Shown here piece after piece: positions 38,076-46,101 of a stretch of 64,000 bases of DNA. Location: NCBI GenBank assembly GCA_004558035.1, contig SFEJ01000005.1, positions 22,495 to 86,494 on the forward strand, in the 5' to 3' direction. The DNA is from Opitutia bacterium (GTDB lineage Bacteria > Verrucomicrobiota > Verrucomicrobiia > Opitutales > UBA953). A model generated the notes under the pieces. It worked only from the letters and a program-made list of their open reading frames with translations, had not been told where the DNA came from and ran no database searches. Both the position numbers and the translations under genes were made by a program. The stretch's first letter is position 1. Each line of letters starts with the position of its first letter.

Positions 38076-38276
38076 TTAGCACTTCCCCCGCGCGAACGCG
38101 AGCGCAAAAGCGGGGACGAAACGCGGGAACGCGCGGACGCGCGAAGGAAGCCCGAAGGCTCGGAGCCCGAAAAAAGCGTTCCCGCGGGAAAACTCCTCCG
38201 GCGCGTATTTCGAAAGATTTCCATTCTTGCAAAGTGTCGTCAAAGGCGGCATTTTAGCGGTTTAAGTCCATTTCCC

Positions 38277-38353
38277 GGGCGTTTAGCTCAGCTGGTCAGA
38301 GCATCTCGTTTACACCGAGAGGGTCGGGGGTTCGAGTCCCTCAGCGCCTACCA
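38277..38353 (+). tRNA. tRNA-Val (anticodon TAC)
   Basis: Acceptor GGGCGTT/AGCGCCT (with two G-T pairs), D stem GCTC/GAGC, anticodon stem TCTCG/CGAGA with loop TTTACAC, T stem GGGGG/CCCTC with TTCGAGT, and an encoded CCA. Only 15 bases separate it from ilvN and no terminator lies between. Confidence 0.95.
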
Positions 38354-38368
38354 TTCATTTTCTGCGAT

Positions 38369-38860
38369 ATGAACAAGCATACAGTTTCCGCCTTGGTCGA
38401 AAACAAATTCGGCGTTCTCGCCCGCGTTTCCGGGATGCTCAGCGGCCGCGGCTTCAACATCGAAACGCTGAACGTCGCGCCGACGCACGACCCGAAGATT
38501 TCGCGCATCACCGCGACGATTCTCGCGGACGAGACTTCGCTCAACCGCTGCATCCGCCAGCTCGACAAGCTCGTCAACGTCATCACGGTTCAGAATTTCG
38601 ACGGCGTGGACTTCGTCGCGCGCGAGCTCGTGATGGTGAAGGTGAAGGCGGACCAGACGACGCGCTCGCAGATTCTCGAGATCGCGGGCATCTTCCGCGC
38701 GCAGATCATCGACGTCTCGCTCGAAAGCCTGATCATCGAGTTCACGGGCAACGCGAACAAGATCAACGCGCTGCTGAAGCTGCTGAACAACTACGAAATC
38801 ATCGAAATGGCGCGCACGGGAACGCTGACGCTCGAGCGCGGCATCAATTCCTGCAAATAA
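38369..38860 (+). CDS. ilvN: Acetolactate synthase small (regulatory) subunit
   Basis: 163 residues. An N-terminal ACT domain (HTVSALVENKFGVLARVSGMLSGRGFNIETL) is followed by the ALS-small C-terminal domain (residues 85-160). It binds valine and activates and feedback-inhibits the IlvB catalytic subunit, which is not encoded here. It follows tRNA-Val by 15 bases and ilvC follows by 22. Confidence 0.95.
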   Translation: MNKHTVSALVENKFGVLARVSGMLSGRGFNIETLNVAPTHDPKISRITATILADETSLNRCIRQLDKLVNVITVQNFDGVDFVARELVMVKVKADQTTRSQILEIAGIFRAQIIDVSLESLIIEFTGNANKINALLKLLNNYEIIEMARTGTLTLERGINSCK

Positions 38861-38882
38861 TTTTTCATCACATACAAAAATC

Positions 38883-39980
38883 ATGGCTACGAAAAAAGCT
38901 ACTGCAAAGACAACTGCGAAGGCTCCCGCGGCTCCGGCGAAAAAAGCCTGCTGCCGCAAGGCCTGCGCGAAAAAGGCGGCGCCGAAGGCCGTCAAGATCT
39001 ACCACGACAAGGACGTCGACGATTCGGTCCTGAAGGGCAAGACGATCGCCGTCATCGGCTTCGGCGCCCAGGGTCGCGCCCAGGCGCTCTGCCTGCGTGA
39101 CAGCGGCGTGAACGTCATCATCGGCGTGCGCGCGGGCAAGTCGTTCAAGGCCGCGAAGGCCGCGGGCTTCGAGACGCTCTCCGTGGACAAGGCCGCGAAG
39201 AAGGCGGACATCATCCACATTCTGCTTCCGGACGAAAGCCACAAGAAGGTTTACGCGGAACAGATTGCGAAGTACGTCACGCCTGGCAAGACGCTGTGCT
39301 GCTCGCACGGGTTCGCCTACGTGTTCAAGAACATCGTTCCGCCGGAAGGCGTGGACGTGATCATGGTCGCGCCCAAGGGCCCGGGAACGGAAGTGCGCCG
39401 CGTCTTCGAAGAAGGCTTCGGCTGCCCCGGTCTCGTCGCGGTGTTCCAGGACGCCAGCGGCAACGCGATGCAGACGGCGCTCGCGATCGCGAAAGGCGAA
39501 GGCCTCACGCGCGGCGGCGTGCTCGAATGCACGATGCAGCAGGAAACCTACGAAGACCTCTTCGGCGAACAGAACGTTCTCTGCGGCGGCATCGTGGACC
39601 TGATGAAGTACGGCTTCGAAACGCTGATCGAAGCGGGCTACCCGCCGGAAATGGCGTACTTCGAGTGCATCCACGAAGCCAAGCTCATCGTGGACATCAT
39701 CTACAACAAGGGCATCGCGGCGATGAACGCCGTCATCTCCAACACGGCTGAATTCGGCGAATACTACAACGGGCCGAAGATCATCACGCCGGACGTCAAG
39801 AAGCGCATGAAGGAATCGCTGAAGCGCATCGAAAGCGGCGAATTCGCCAAGACCTGGATGAAGGAAGCCGAAAAGGGCGCCCCGACGCTCGCCAAGAAGC
39901 GCGAACAGCTCGCGAAGCACCCGGCGGAAGTCGTCGGCGCGAAGATCCGCCAGCTCTTCGAACGCAAGGCCTCCAAATAA
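38883..39980 (+). CDS. ilvC: Ketol-acid reductoisomerase (class I) with Ala/Lys-rich N-terminal tail
   Basis: 365 residues. The Rossmann fingerprint is IAVIGFGAQGRAQALCLRDSG; metal and catalytic residues lie in the PKGPG and QQETYEDLFGEQNVLCGG segments. The C-terminus ends RQLFERKASK, giving a class I enzyme of roughly 325-330 residues. It converts acetolactate to dihydroxyisovalerate with NADPH. Odd: an extra ~36-residue N-terminal tail, MATKKATAKTTAKAPAAPAK then KACCRKACAKKAAPKAV, resembling the Ala/Lys/Pro tails of histone H1-like proteins, with three cysteines. ATG at 38883 is the only start that includes it; no start closer to the domain was seen. Confidence 0.95.
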   Translation: MATKKATAKTTAKAPAAPAKKACCRKACAKKAAPKAVKIYHDKDVDDSVLKGKTIAVIGFGAQGRAQALCLRDSGVNVIIGVRAGKSFKAAKAAGFETLSVDKAAKKADIIHILLPDESHKKVYAEQIAKYVTPGKTLCCSHGFAYVFKNIVPPEGVDVIMVAPKGPGTEVRRVFEEGFGCPGLVAVFQDASGNAMQTALAIAKGEGLTRGGVLECTMQQETYEDLFGEQNVLCGGIVDLMKYGFETLIEAGYPPEMAYFECIHEAKLIVDIIYNKGIAAMNAVISNTAEFGEYYNGPKIITPDVKKRMKESLKRIESGEFAKTWMKEAEKGAPTLAKKREQLAKHPAEVVGAKIRQLFERKASK

Positions 39981-39993
39981 GGCTTGCCGATTC

Positions 39994-40025
39994 GCGCGTT
40001 CCCGCGGAAATCCCGCGGGAACGCG
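39994..40025 (+). terminator. Inverted motif pair after ilvC (weak terminator)
   Basis: CGCGTTCCCGCGG pairs with CCCGCGGGAACGCG around AAAT. There is no T run after it, so termination is uncertain, but the two arms are the recurring word in opposite orientation. Confidence 0.55.
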
Positions 40026-40078
40026 TCGTCTCCGCGACTTTCCCTCCTCCGAACACCCGAAATCCACCTCAGCCGATC

Positions 40079-41158
40079 ATGAAAAAAACTCTTCTCCCCT
40101 TTACGCTCGCCGCGGGAACGCTGATTCTCGCCGCGAACCTTTCCGCGGACGAGATCCGCTGCAAGAACGGCGCGCTCGTCGTCGGCGAAATCTCCGCAAT
40201 CGACGGCGGCGTCGTCACCGTCAAAACGTCCAACACGGAATCGGACGAAACCAAGATCAAGCAGAGCGAAGTGCTCTCGATCTCCCGCGACGCCGCGCTG
40301 AACGTCCGCACGTCCTCCGGCGCGACGCTGCAGGGCCCCGTGACCGCCTCGCAGACGCCCGGCGAAATCGTCGTCGGCGGCACCTCGGTCGCGATCTCCG
40401 ACGTCACTTCGTCCTGGCTTCTCGACGGGAAAAGCCCCGAAGAGCGCGAAGCCGAAAAATTCAATTACGCGGTCGAATACGAAGTCGGCGCGACCCTCAC
40501 GGGAACGACCGGCAACACCGAAAGCGTCACCGGCGGCGCCTACGCGCAGACCGTCATCAAGAACGCCGTCAACGCCCTCAAGCTGTACTTGAAATATAAT
40601 TACGGGAAGACGCGCGACGACGACGCCGACGTCTGGACGAAGTCCGCGGACAACCTGCACGCCGGCTTCGACTGGACGTCCGAGTTCCACAAGCCCTGGT
40701 TCTGGTACGCGCGCACGGACGCCGGCTTCGACCGCGTGCAGAACATCGAGTTCTTCGACGTGAGCGCGGCAGGCTTCGGGCTCAAGATTCTCAACGAAGA
40801 CGATTGGCACTTCTCGGTCCGAGGCGGTCTCTCTTACCGCTACGAACGCTACAAGCACTACGTGGGCGACACCTGGGATTCGAAGGACGACACGAACACG
40901 ATCGGTCTCGACTTCGGGCTCTCGCACGACTACGCGTGGAGCTGGGGCAAGATCGTGACGGAGATTTCCTACGTCCCCGGTCTCGACGACATCAACCACT
41001 ACTACGTCGTGCACGAAACCTACCTGCAGATGCAGATCAAGAACGTCGAGCAGCTGTATTTCCGCATCGGCATGAAGAACGAATACCGTTCTCCCAAGAC
41101 GGCGGAAGAAAACCTGGACACGACCTACTACGCCCAGCTCGTCTTCGCCTGGAAATAA
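40079..41158 (+). CDS. DUF481 family outer membrane protein
   Basis: 359 residues. A signal peptide (residues 1-24, ending ANLSA) is followed by a small N-terminal domain with IRCKNGALVVGEISAIDGG. From about 140 on it has alternating beta-strands with aromatic girdles (WFWYARTDAGFDRV, RYERYKHYVGDTW, YYAQLVFAWK), ending in a C-terminal aromatic-charged pattern typical of barrels. This matches the DUF481 barrel family. Probably an outer membrane barrel of unknown role. It is a stand-alone gene between terminators. Confidence 0.85.
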   Translation: MKKTLLPFTLAAGTLILAANLSADEIRCKNGALVVGEISAIDGGVVTVKTSNTESDETKIKQSEVLSISRDAALNVRTSSGATLQGPVTASQTPGEIVVGGTSVAISDVTSSWLLDGKSPEEREAEKFNYAVEYEVGATLTGTTGNTESVTGGAYAQTVIKNAVNALKLYLKYNYGKTRDDDADVWTKSADNLHAGFDWTSEFHKPWFWYARTDAGFDRVQNIEFFDVSAAGFGLKILNEDDWHFSVRGGLSYRYERYKHYVGDTWDSKDDTNTIGLDFGLSHDYAWSWGKIVTEISYVPGLDDINHYYVVHETYLQMQIKNVEQLYFRIGMKNEYRSPKTAEENLDTTYYAQLVFAWK

Positions 41159-41175
41159 GGTCCGTTCCCTCTACC

Positions 41176-41220
41176 GAAAAAAGCGTTCCCGCGGGCATTT
41201 TCGCGGGAACGCTTTTTTTC
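41176..41220 (+). terminator. Terminator after the DUF481 gene, inverted motif pair
   Basis: GAAAAAAGCGTTCCCGCG and CGCGGGAACGCTTTTTTTC form a long hairpin with an eight-base loop and T run; A and T runs on both sides. Confidence 0.9.
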
Positions 41221-41271
41221 GTCGGCGGACGACGGACGCCGAACCGCCTTCCCGCCGCGCGCGCTTAAAGC

Positions 41272-41300
41272 TCGACAAGATTTTCGCAAACGCGGAAAAT
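41272..41300 (+). promoter_or_regulatory. Promoter of the carboxyltransferase gene
   Basis: TCGACA at 41272-41277, 17-base spacer, GAAAAT at 41295-41300. The ATG is 25 bases downstream. Confidence 0.4.
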
Positions 41301-41325
41301 GTGCGAAATTCAGAAATTTTTTGCT

Positions 41326-42822
41326 ATGAAACCGGTAGTATTCAACAGTACACTCCTCCGCGACGCGCACCAGTCGCTCGCGGCAACCCGAATGAGCACG
41401 GCACAGATGCTCCCGATTTTGGACAAGCTCGACGCCGTCGGCTACGGACGCCTCGAAACCTGGGGCGGCGCCTCCATCGACGCCGGCCTGCGCTTCCTCA
41501 AAGAATTTCCCTTCAAGCGCCTCGACGCCATCCGCGCCAAGACGAAGACCCCGCACATGATGCTCATGCGCGGGCAGAACATCGTCGCCTACAATCAGTC
41601 GCCGGACGACGTCGTCTCCGCCTTCGCGACGCAGGCGATCAAGCACGGCATGAACACGATCCGCATCTTCGACGCGCTCAACGACCCGCGCAACATGAAG
41701 ACCGCGATCGAGGCCACGAAGAAGGCCGGCGGCGAAGCCCAGGGCACGATCTGCTACACGAACAGCCCCGTCCACACCGTCGAAGGCTTCATCAAGCTCG
41801 GCTGCACGCTCGCGGAAATGGGCGTCGCCAGCATCTGCCTCAAGGACATGGCGGGCCTCGTCTCGCCGCGCGCCGCCTACGACATCATCAAGGGCCTCAA
41901 GGACAACGTCAAGGTGCCGATTTACTTCCACACGCACGAGACGACCGGCCTCGGCGCCTCCTCCTACCTCGCCGCGATCGACGCGGGCGTGGACGCGGTG
42001 GACGTCGCGATCCGTCCGTTCTCCGACGGCACCGCGCACCCGGACCACACGCGCATGATGGCGCTCCTCAAGGGTCATCCGCGCCGCCCGAACTACGACG
42101 CCAAGCTCATCGAGGAAATTTCCGCCTACGAAAAAGGCATCTACGAGGAACTTTCCAAATTCACGAGCCACAAGAACGAGGTCGTCAACATCGATGCGCT
42201 CCGCTACGAAGTCCCGGGCGGCATGCTCTCGAACTTCCGCAACCAGCTCAAGGAGCTCAAGATGGAAGACAAGTTCGAGGAAGTCTGCGCGGAAATCCCC
42301 TACATCCGCGAAAAGCTCGGCTGGATCCCGCTCGTCACGCCGACCTCGCAGATCGTCGGCACGCAGGCGGCGATGAACGTCAAGTTCGGCCGCTGGAAAC
42401 AGTTCATCCCGGGCGCGATGGACATCGCCCTCGGCTACTTCGGGCAGACGCCCGCGCCGGTCGATCCCGAAATCCGCAAGCTCGCCGCCGAACGCGCGAA
42501 GAAGGACCCGATCACCTGCCGCCCGGCGGACCTGCTCAAGCCGCGCATGGACGACCTCCGCAAGGAGCTCAAGGAAAACAATCTCCCGACGGACGACGAG
42601 CACTGCGTCATCTACGCGATGTTCCCGCAGCAGGTGAAGGAACTCTACTTCCCGCCGAAGGAAGAACCGAAGCCCGCTCCCGCGCCCTCCGCGGCGCCGG
42701 CTCCCGCCTCCGCGGGAACGCCCGCGATCTCCGCGCGCGCGTCCGTCTCCGGCAACGTCACGAACCTGTCGATGACGGTCAACGGCGTCGCCCACAACGT
42801 GACGGTCGAAGAGCTCGCGTAA
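41326..42822 (+). CDS. Biotin-dependent carboxyltransferase (OadA/PycB-like), no biotinyl domain
   Basis: 498 residues from the ATG at 41326 (a start at 41299 adds nine residues). It is a TIM-barrel carboxyltransferase: NSTLLRDAHQSLAATRM (metal Asp), VASICLKDMAGLVSPRAA (carbamylated Lys) and FHTHETTGLGAS (metal His pair). Conserved C-terminal half as in oxaloacetate decarboxylase alpha and pyruvate carboxylase B. It ends with a Pro/Ala linker and a short VNGVAHNVTVEEL piece; the biotin-lysine EAMKM-type motif is missing. The biotin carrier must therefore be a separate protein. It carboxylates pyruvate or decarboxylates oxaloacetate; which is not decidable. Confidence 0.88.
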   Translation: MKPVVFNSTLLRDAHQSLAATRMSTAQMLPILDKLDAVGYGRLETWGGASIDAGLRFLKEFPFKRLDAIRAKTKTPHMMLMRGQNIVAYNQSPDDVVSAFATQAIKHGMNTIRIFDALNDPRNMKTAIEATKKAGGEAQGTICYTNSPVHTVEGFIKLGCTLAEMGVASICLKDMAGLVSPRAAYDIIKGLKDNVKVPIYFHTHETTGLGASSYLAAIDAGVDAVDVAIRPFSDGTAHPDHTRMMALLKGHPRRPNYDAKLIEEISAYEKGIYEELSKFTSHKNEVVNIDALRYEVPGGMLSNFRNQLKELKMEDKFEEVCAEIPYIREKLGWIPLVTPTSQIVGTQAAMNVKFGRWKQFIPGAMDIALGYFGQTPAPVDPEIRKLAAERAKKDPITCRPADLLKPRMDDLRKELKENNLPTDDEHCVIYAMFPQQVKELYFPPKEEPKPAPAPSAAPAPASAGTPAISARASVSGNVTNLSMTVNGVAHNVTVEELA

Positions 42823-42841
42823 GCGCCCCGCTCTTCCGGAC

Positions 42842-42880
42842 AAAAAAAGCGTTCCCGCAGTCGGCGGGAACGCTTTTTTT
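42842..42880 (+). terminator. Terminator, inverted motif pair
   Basis: AAAAAAAGCGTTCCCGC and GCGGGAACGCTTTTTTT pair around AGTCG; strong hairpin after the carboxyltransferase. Confidence 0.9.
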
Positions 42881-42965
42881 GCGCCCTGCCCCGCCCTTTT
42901 TCGCTTTCCGCGGGAACGCGATTTTGTTTTGATTATCTTTTTACGAATTTTTGAAGAACTTTCAG

Positions 42966-44816
42966 ATGGACAAGAAAAACACGATCATCGGCGTCTTGCT
43001 GATCGCCGCCGCCGTCGGGCTCATGTTCTGGCAGGCGAAGAACCGACCGGAACCGCTTCCGGCGCAGGCGCCCGTTCCCGCGCAGATCGCGGCTCCCGCG
43101 CCCGTCGCCGCCCTTCCCGAGGCCGCGCAGCCCGCGACGGCCGTTCCCGCCGCTCCGGAGCAACTCTTCACGCTCGAGAACGCGACGCTCAAGCTCTCCG
43201 TCAGCTCCCGCGACGGCGGCCTGAAGACGGTCGCGCTGAAAAAGCAGCCGACGTCGCTCGACGACGCCTCCCCGGTGCTCTTCAACGAAGGCTCGAGCGT
43301 TCCCGCGCTGCGCCTGGCGTCGCCTTCGGGCGTGCGCGGCGTCGCGCCGGTGCCGTTCGGCGTCGAATTTTCCGTGGAATCCGAACGCGAGGACGCGGCG
43401 GCGAAAACGCGCACGCTCACACTGCTCGGACGCAAAGACGGGCTCGAAATCCGCCGCATCTACACGCTTTCGCTCGACGAGGAAGGCGAAGGCGCGGCGG
43501 ACCCCTATCTCGTCTCGCACGAAATCAAGATTCGGCGCGTCGCGGGCGCTCCCGCGGCGTTCCCGCTGCTCGTCTCGACGGGCATGCTGCCGCCGACGGA
43601 AGGCGACCGCGCCAACATCTTCCTGAACGCCTCGTGGTACGACGGCGACGACTACGAAAAATGCTCGCCGGACGTCTTCAAGGACTCCGACGGCTTTCTC
43701 GGGCTGGGCGCGCGCCGCGCCGCGGCAGATTTCGAAGCGCCGCTCGACCGCGCCGATCCGCTCCGTTTCGTCGCCGTGACGAATCAGTATTTCGCGAGCG
43801 TCGTCGGTTTTTCGGAAACGACGCGCCCGATCGTCTCGCGCGTGTTCGTGTTCCCGCAGCCGCTTTCCGAATCCGAGCGCCTGAACAATCTCACGCTCAC
43901 GACGCAGGGCTACGCGCAGCTCGACGTGCCCGCGCTCGCGGTTGGACAGACGGCGAACATTTCGATTCCCTACTTCATCGGACCGAAGGAATACACGCGC
44001 CTCGCCGAGCTCGAAAACACGATTCCCGGCATCGGCAACGTCGTGCAGTTCACCAATCTCTTCGGCGTAATCTCCGTGGACTGGCTCTGCAAGATTCTCG
44101 TCGTCGTGATGAACGCGATTCACGACCTGCTGCCGGCGAGCGAATGGTCGTGGGGCTGGGCGATTCTCGTGATGACGCTGATCGTGAAGGGCGTCACCTG
44201 GCCGCTGACGGCGGCGCAGCAGCGTTCCGCGAAGAAAATGCAGCAGTTCAGCGGACCGATGAAGGAGATCCGCGAGAAATACAAGGACAACCCGCAGAAG
44301 ATGCAGCAGGAAATGATGAAGCTGTATCGCGAAAACAAGATCAATCCGCTCGCGGGCTGCTTCCCGGTGCTCATCTCGATTCCGATCTTCTTCGGCATGT
44401 ACTGCGCATTCCAGACCTGCGCGGAGCTCCGCCTGCAGGGCTTCCTCTGGATCTCCGACCTTTCGATGCCCGACCTGATTCCCGGGCTCGAGGACGCGAC
44501 GATCCCGCTCATCGGCGCGCACATCCACGTGCTGCCGATTCTCATGGGCGCGACGATGCTCTTCAACATGGCGATGACGCCGATGCCCAACGCGCAGCCC
44601 GGACAGAAAAACATGTTCTACGCGATGATGATCATCTTCCCCGTCATCTGCTACGCGATGCCGTCCGCGCTCACGCTGTACTGGACGATGCAGAACATCC
44701 TGACGATCTTCCAGACCTGGCTCGTGCGCCGTTCCCGCGACCGCGACGGCGGGAACGTGGAGATCATCCCGCCCGCCAAGAAGAAGGGCCGCGGCAAAGG
44801 CGTTCCCGCCCGCTGA
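42966..44816 (+). CDS. yidC: Membrane protein insertase YidC
   Basis: 616 residues from the ATG at 42966. N-terminal membrane helix (6-22), a Pro/Ala linker, a periplasmic beta domain (about 70-370), then the conserved insertase domain: WSWGWAILVMTLIVKGVTWPLT, KKMQQFSGPMKEIREKYKDN, MMKLYRENKINPLAGCFPVL, FLWISDLSMPDLI. It inserts inner membrane proteins alone or with Sec. rnpA/rpmH/yidD, the usual neighbours, are not here. It overlaps in another frame with a spurious long ORF. Confidence 0.96.
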   Translation: MDKKNTIIGVLLIAAAVGLMFWQAKNRPEPLPAQAPVPAQIAAPAPVAALPEAAQPATAVPAAPEQLFTLENATLKLSVSSRDGGLKTVALKKQPTSLDDASPVLFNEGSSVPALRLASPSGVRGVAPVPFGVEFSVESEREDAAAKTRTLTLLGRKDGLEIRRIYTLSLDEEGEGAADPYLVSHEIKIRRVAGAPAAFPLLVSTGMLPPTEGDRANIFLNASWYDGDDYEKCSPDVFKDSDGFLGLGARRAAADFEAPLDRADPLRFVAVTNQYFASVVGFSETTRPIVSRVFVFPQPLSESERLNNLTLTTQGYAQLDVPALAVGQTANISIPYFIGPKEYTRLAELENTIPGIGNVVQFTNLFGVISVDWLCKILVVVMNAIHDLLPASEWSWGWAILVMTLIVKGVTWPLTAAQQRSAKKMQQFSGPMKEIREKYKDNPQKMQQEMMKLYRENKINPLAGCFPVLISIPIFFGMYCAFQTCAELRLQGFLWISDLSMPDLIPGLEDATIPLIGAHIHVLPILMGATMLFNMAMTPMPNAQPGQKNMFYAMMIIFPVICYAMPSALTLYWTMQNILTIFQTWLVRRSRDRDGGNVEIIPPAKKKGRGKGVPAR

Positions 44817-44846
44817 GTCGGGCGCGCGCCTCGGGGCGACTTTCCG

Positions 44847-44878
44847 GAAGCGGCGGCGACGCCGCTTCTTTTTTTTTG
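44847..44878 (+). terminator. yidC terminator
   Basis: GAAGCGGCG/CGCCGCTTC stem with loop GCGA followed by nine T. Not built from the recurring word. Confidence 0.85.
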
Positions 44879-44941
44879 TTTCGCGCGCCGCACGGAATTG
44901 CTTTGCGCCCGGGCACGGAAACTGCAACGCTTTTCGGAGCT

Positions 44942-45664
44942 ATGAACAGTTACACGTCAAATCCCTTCACCGTCGCGGCGGCGTCTCCCGCCGACCGCGC
45001 GAGTTTTTATCGCCGCACCTACGGGCTCGTGGCGGCGTCCTGCGCCGCGTTCGGGCTGATTCTCTCCGGCCTGCTCGCTTCGCCGCTCGCGGACGTGCTG
45101 ACGGTGCTGCTTTTCGGGAACGGCATGGTCGGCTGGCTTCTCGTGCTCGGGGCGCTCTGGGCGATTTCGATGTTCGCGAACCGGCTCGCCTTCGGCGGCG
45201 CGTCGCAGTCGACGCAGCTCGCGGGGCTCGGGCTCTACGTCGTCGCCGAAGCGGTGATCTTCACGCCGCTGCTGAACGTCTGCCTGGCGATCTTCGGACC
45301 GGAAATCGCGCTTTCCGAAATCGTCGCTCCCGCGGCGCTCTCGACACTGCTTCTCGCGGGCGGGCTGACGGCGACGGTCTTCATGACGCGGACGGATTTT
45401 TCGTTCCTGCACGCGGTCGTCTCGGTCGGATTCTTCGTCGCGCTCGCGGCGATTCTCGTCTTCGCGCTCGCGGGCGTCAACCCGGGCACGTGGTTCGTCG
45501 TCGCGATGGTCGGCTTCATGGCGGCGGTGATTCTTTATTACACGTGGGCGGTGAAGACGCAGTTCCGCACGGATCAGCACGTCGGCGCGGCGCTGGTGAT
45601 CTTCGCCGGCATCGCGACGCTGTTCTGGTACCTGCTCCAGCTCTTCATGCCCCGACGGGAATGA
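44942..45664 (+). CDS. Bax inhibitor-1 (BI-1/YccA) family membrane protein
   Basis: 240 residues from the ATG at 44942. About seven membrane helices; N-terminal RASFYRRTYGLVAASCAAFG, central VVAEAVIFTPLLNVCL, and the C-terminal segment ILYYTWAVKTQFRTDQHVGAALVIF are typical of bacterial BI-1 proteins, which have calcium-leak or stress roles in the inner membrane. The open frame continues upstream through the yidC region without a stop, but that part is out-of-frame shadow. Single-gene unit. Confidence 0.88.
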   Translation: MNSYTSNPFTVAAASPADRASFYRRTYGLVAASCAAFGLILSGLLASPLADVLTVLLFGNGMVGWLLVLGALWAISMFANRLAFGGASQSTQLAGLGLYVVAEAVIFTPLLNVCLAIFGPEIALSEIVAPAALSTLLLAGGLTATVFMTRTDFSFLHAVVSVGFFVALAAILVFALAGVNPGTWFVVAMVGFMAAVILYYTWAVKTQFRTDQHVGAALVIFAGIATLFWYLLQLFMPRRE

Positions 45665-45688
45665 CGAGGCGCGCGGCGCAATTTTCTT

Positions 45689-45716
45689 TTGACAAAAGCG
45701 GGAAAACCCGTAAAGT
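45689..45716 (+). promoter_or_regulatory. Promoter of the small lipoprotein gene
   Basis: Perfect TTGACA at 45689-45694, 16-base spacer, TAAAGT at 45711-45716. The ATG is 32 bases further. Confidence 0.6.
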
Positions 45717-45747
45717 GGTTTCAAAATTTAACCCCTCCAGTCCAACC

Positions 45748-46017
45748 ATGATCAAGAAAATTTCTCTCATTGCATCGGCCGCCGCTCTCGCGTTCGCGGG
45801 CTGCCACGCCTACGACACCGATTACCACGGAAGCAACGTCTCCGCGGAAGCCTCCCACAACTTCCTCGGCATCGTGAAGACCAATCCGGATTCCTACCGA
45901 TATCTCGACGAAGCCTCGACGATCGTCATCAACACGGACGATCTCTGGTGCCGCCGCGACTTCAGCGGCTCGGACACCTCGCTCTTCTGGGGTCTCATCA
46001 ACATCCGCGATTATTGA
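45748..46017 (+). CDS. Small lipoprotein of unknown function
   Basis: 89 residues. The signal peptide ends in a lipobox (LAFAGCHAYD), so the mature protein is about 71 residues, Asp/Ser/Tyr-rich with one Cys (WCRRDF) and ending SLFWGLINIRDY. It has its own promoter and a strong terminator, so it is expressed independently. It may be a small outer membrane-associated protein; no family was recognised. Confidence 0.75.
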   Translation: MIKKISLIASAAALAFAGCHAYDTDYHGSNVSAEASHNFLGIVKTNPDSYRYLDEASTIVINTDDLWCRRDFSGSDTSLFWGLINIRDY

Positions 46018-46040
46018 TCAGAAATTTTTCCGTCGCCGAA

Positions 46041-46070
46041 AACCCTCGAAAGCATCGAGGGTTTTTGTTT
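46041..46070 (+). terminator. Terminator of the small lipoprotein gene
   Basis: AACCCTCGA pairs with TCGAGGGTT around AAGCA, followed by TTTGTTT. Confidence 0.85.
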
Positions 46071-46101
46071 GCCCGGAAAACGTTCCCGCCGAACCCGAAA
46101 A

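Noticed and set aside
36160-38232. A 690-codon ORF overlapping the SulP gene on the same strand
   Set aside because: It is a shifted-frame shadow; the 607-residue SulP protein has all family features.
42929-45664. A 911-codon ORF spanning yidC and the BI-1 gene
   Set aside because: The first two thirds are an out-of-frame shadow of yidC; the real gene is the last 240 codons from 44942. No fusion protein.
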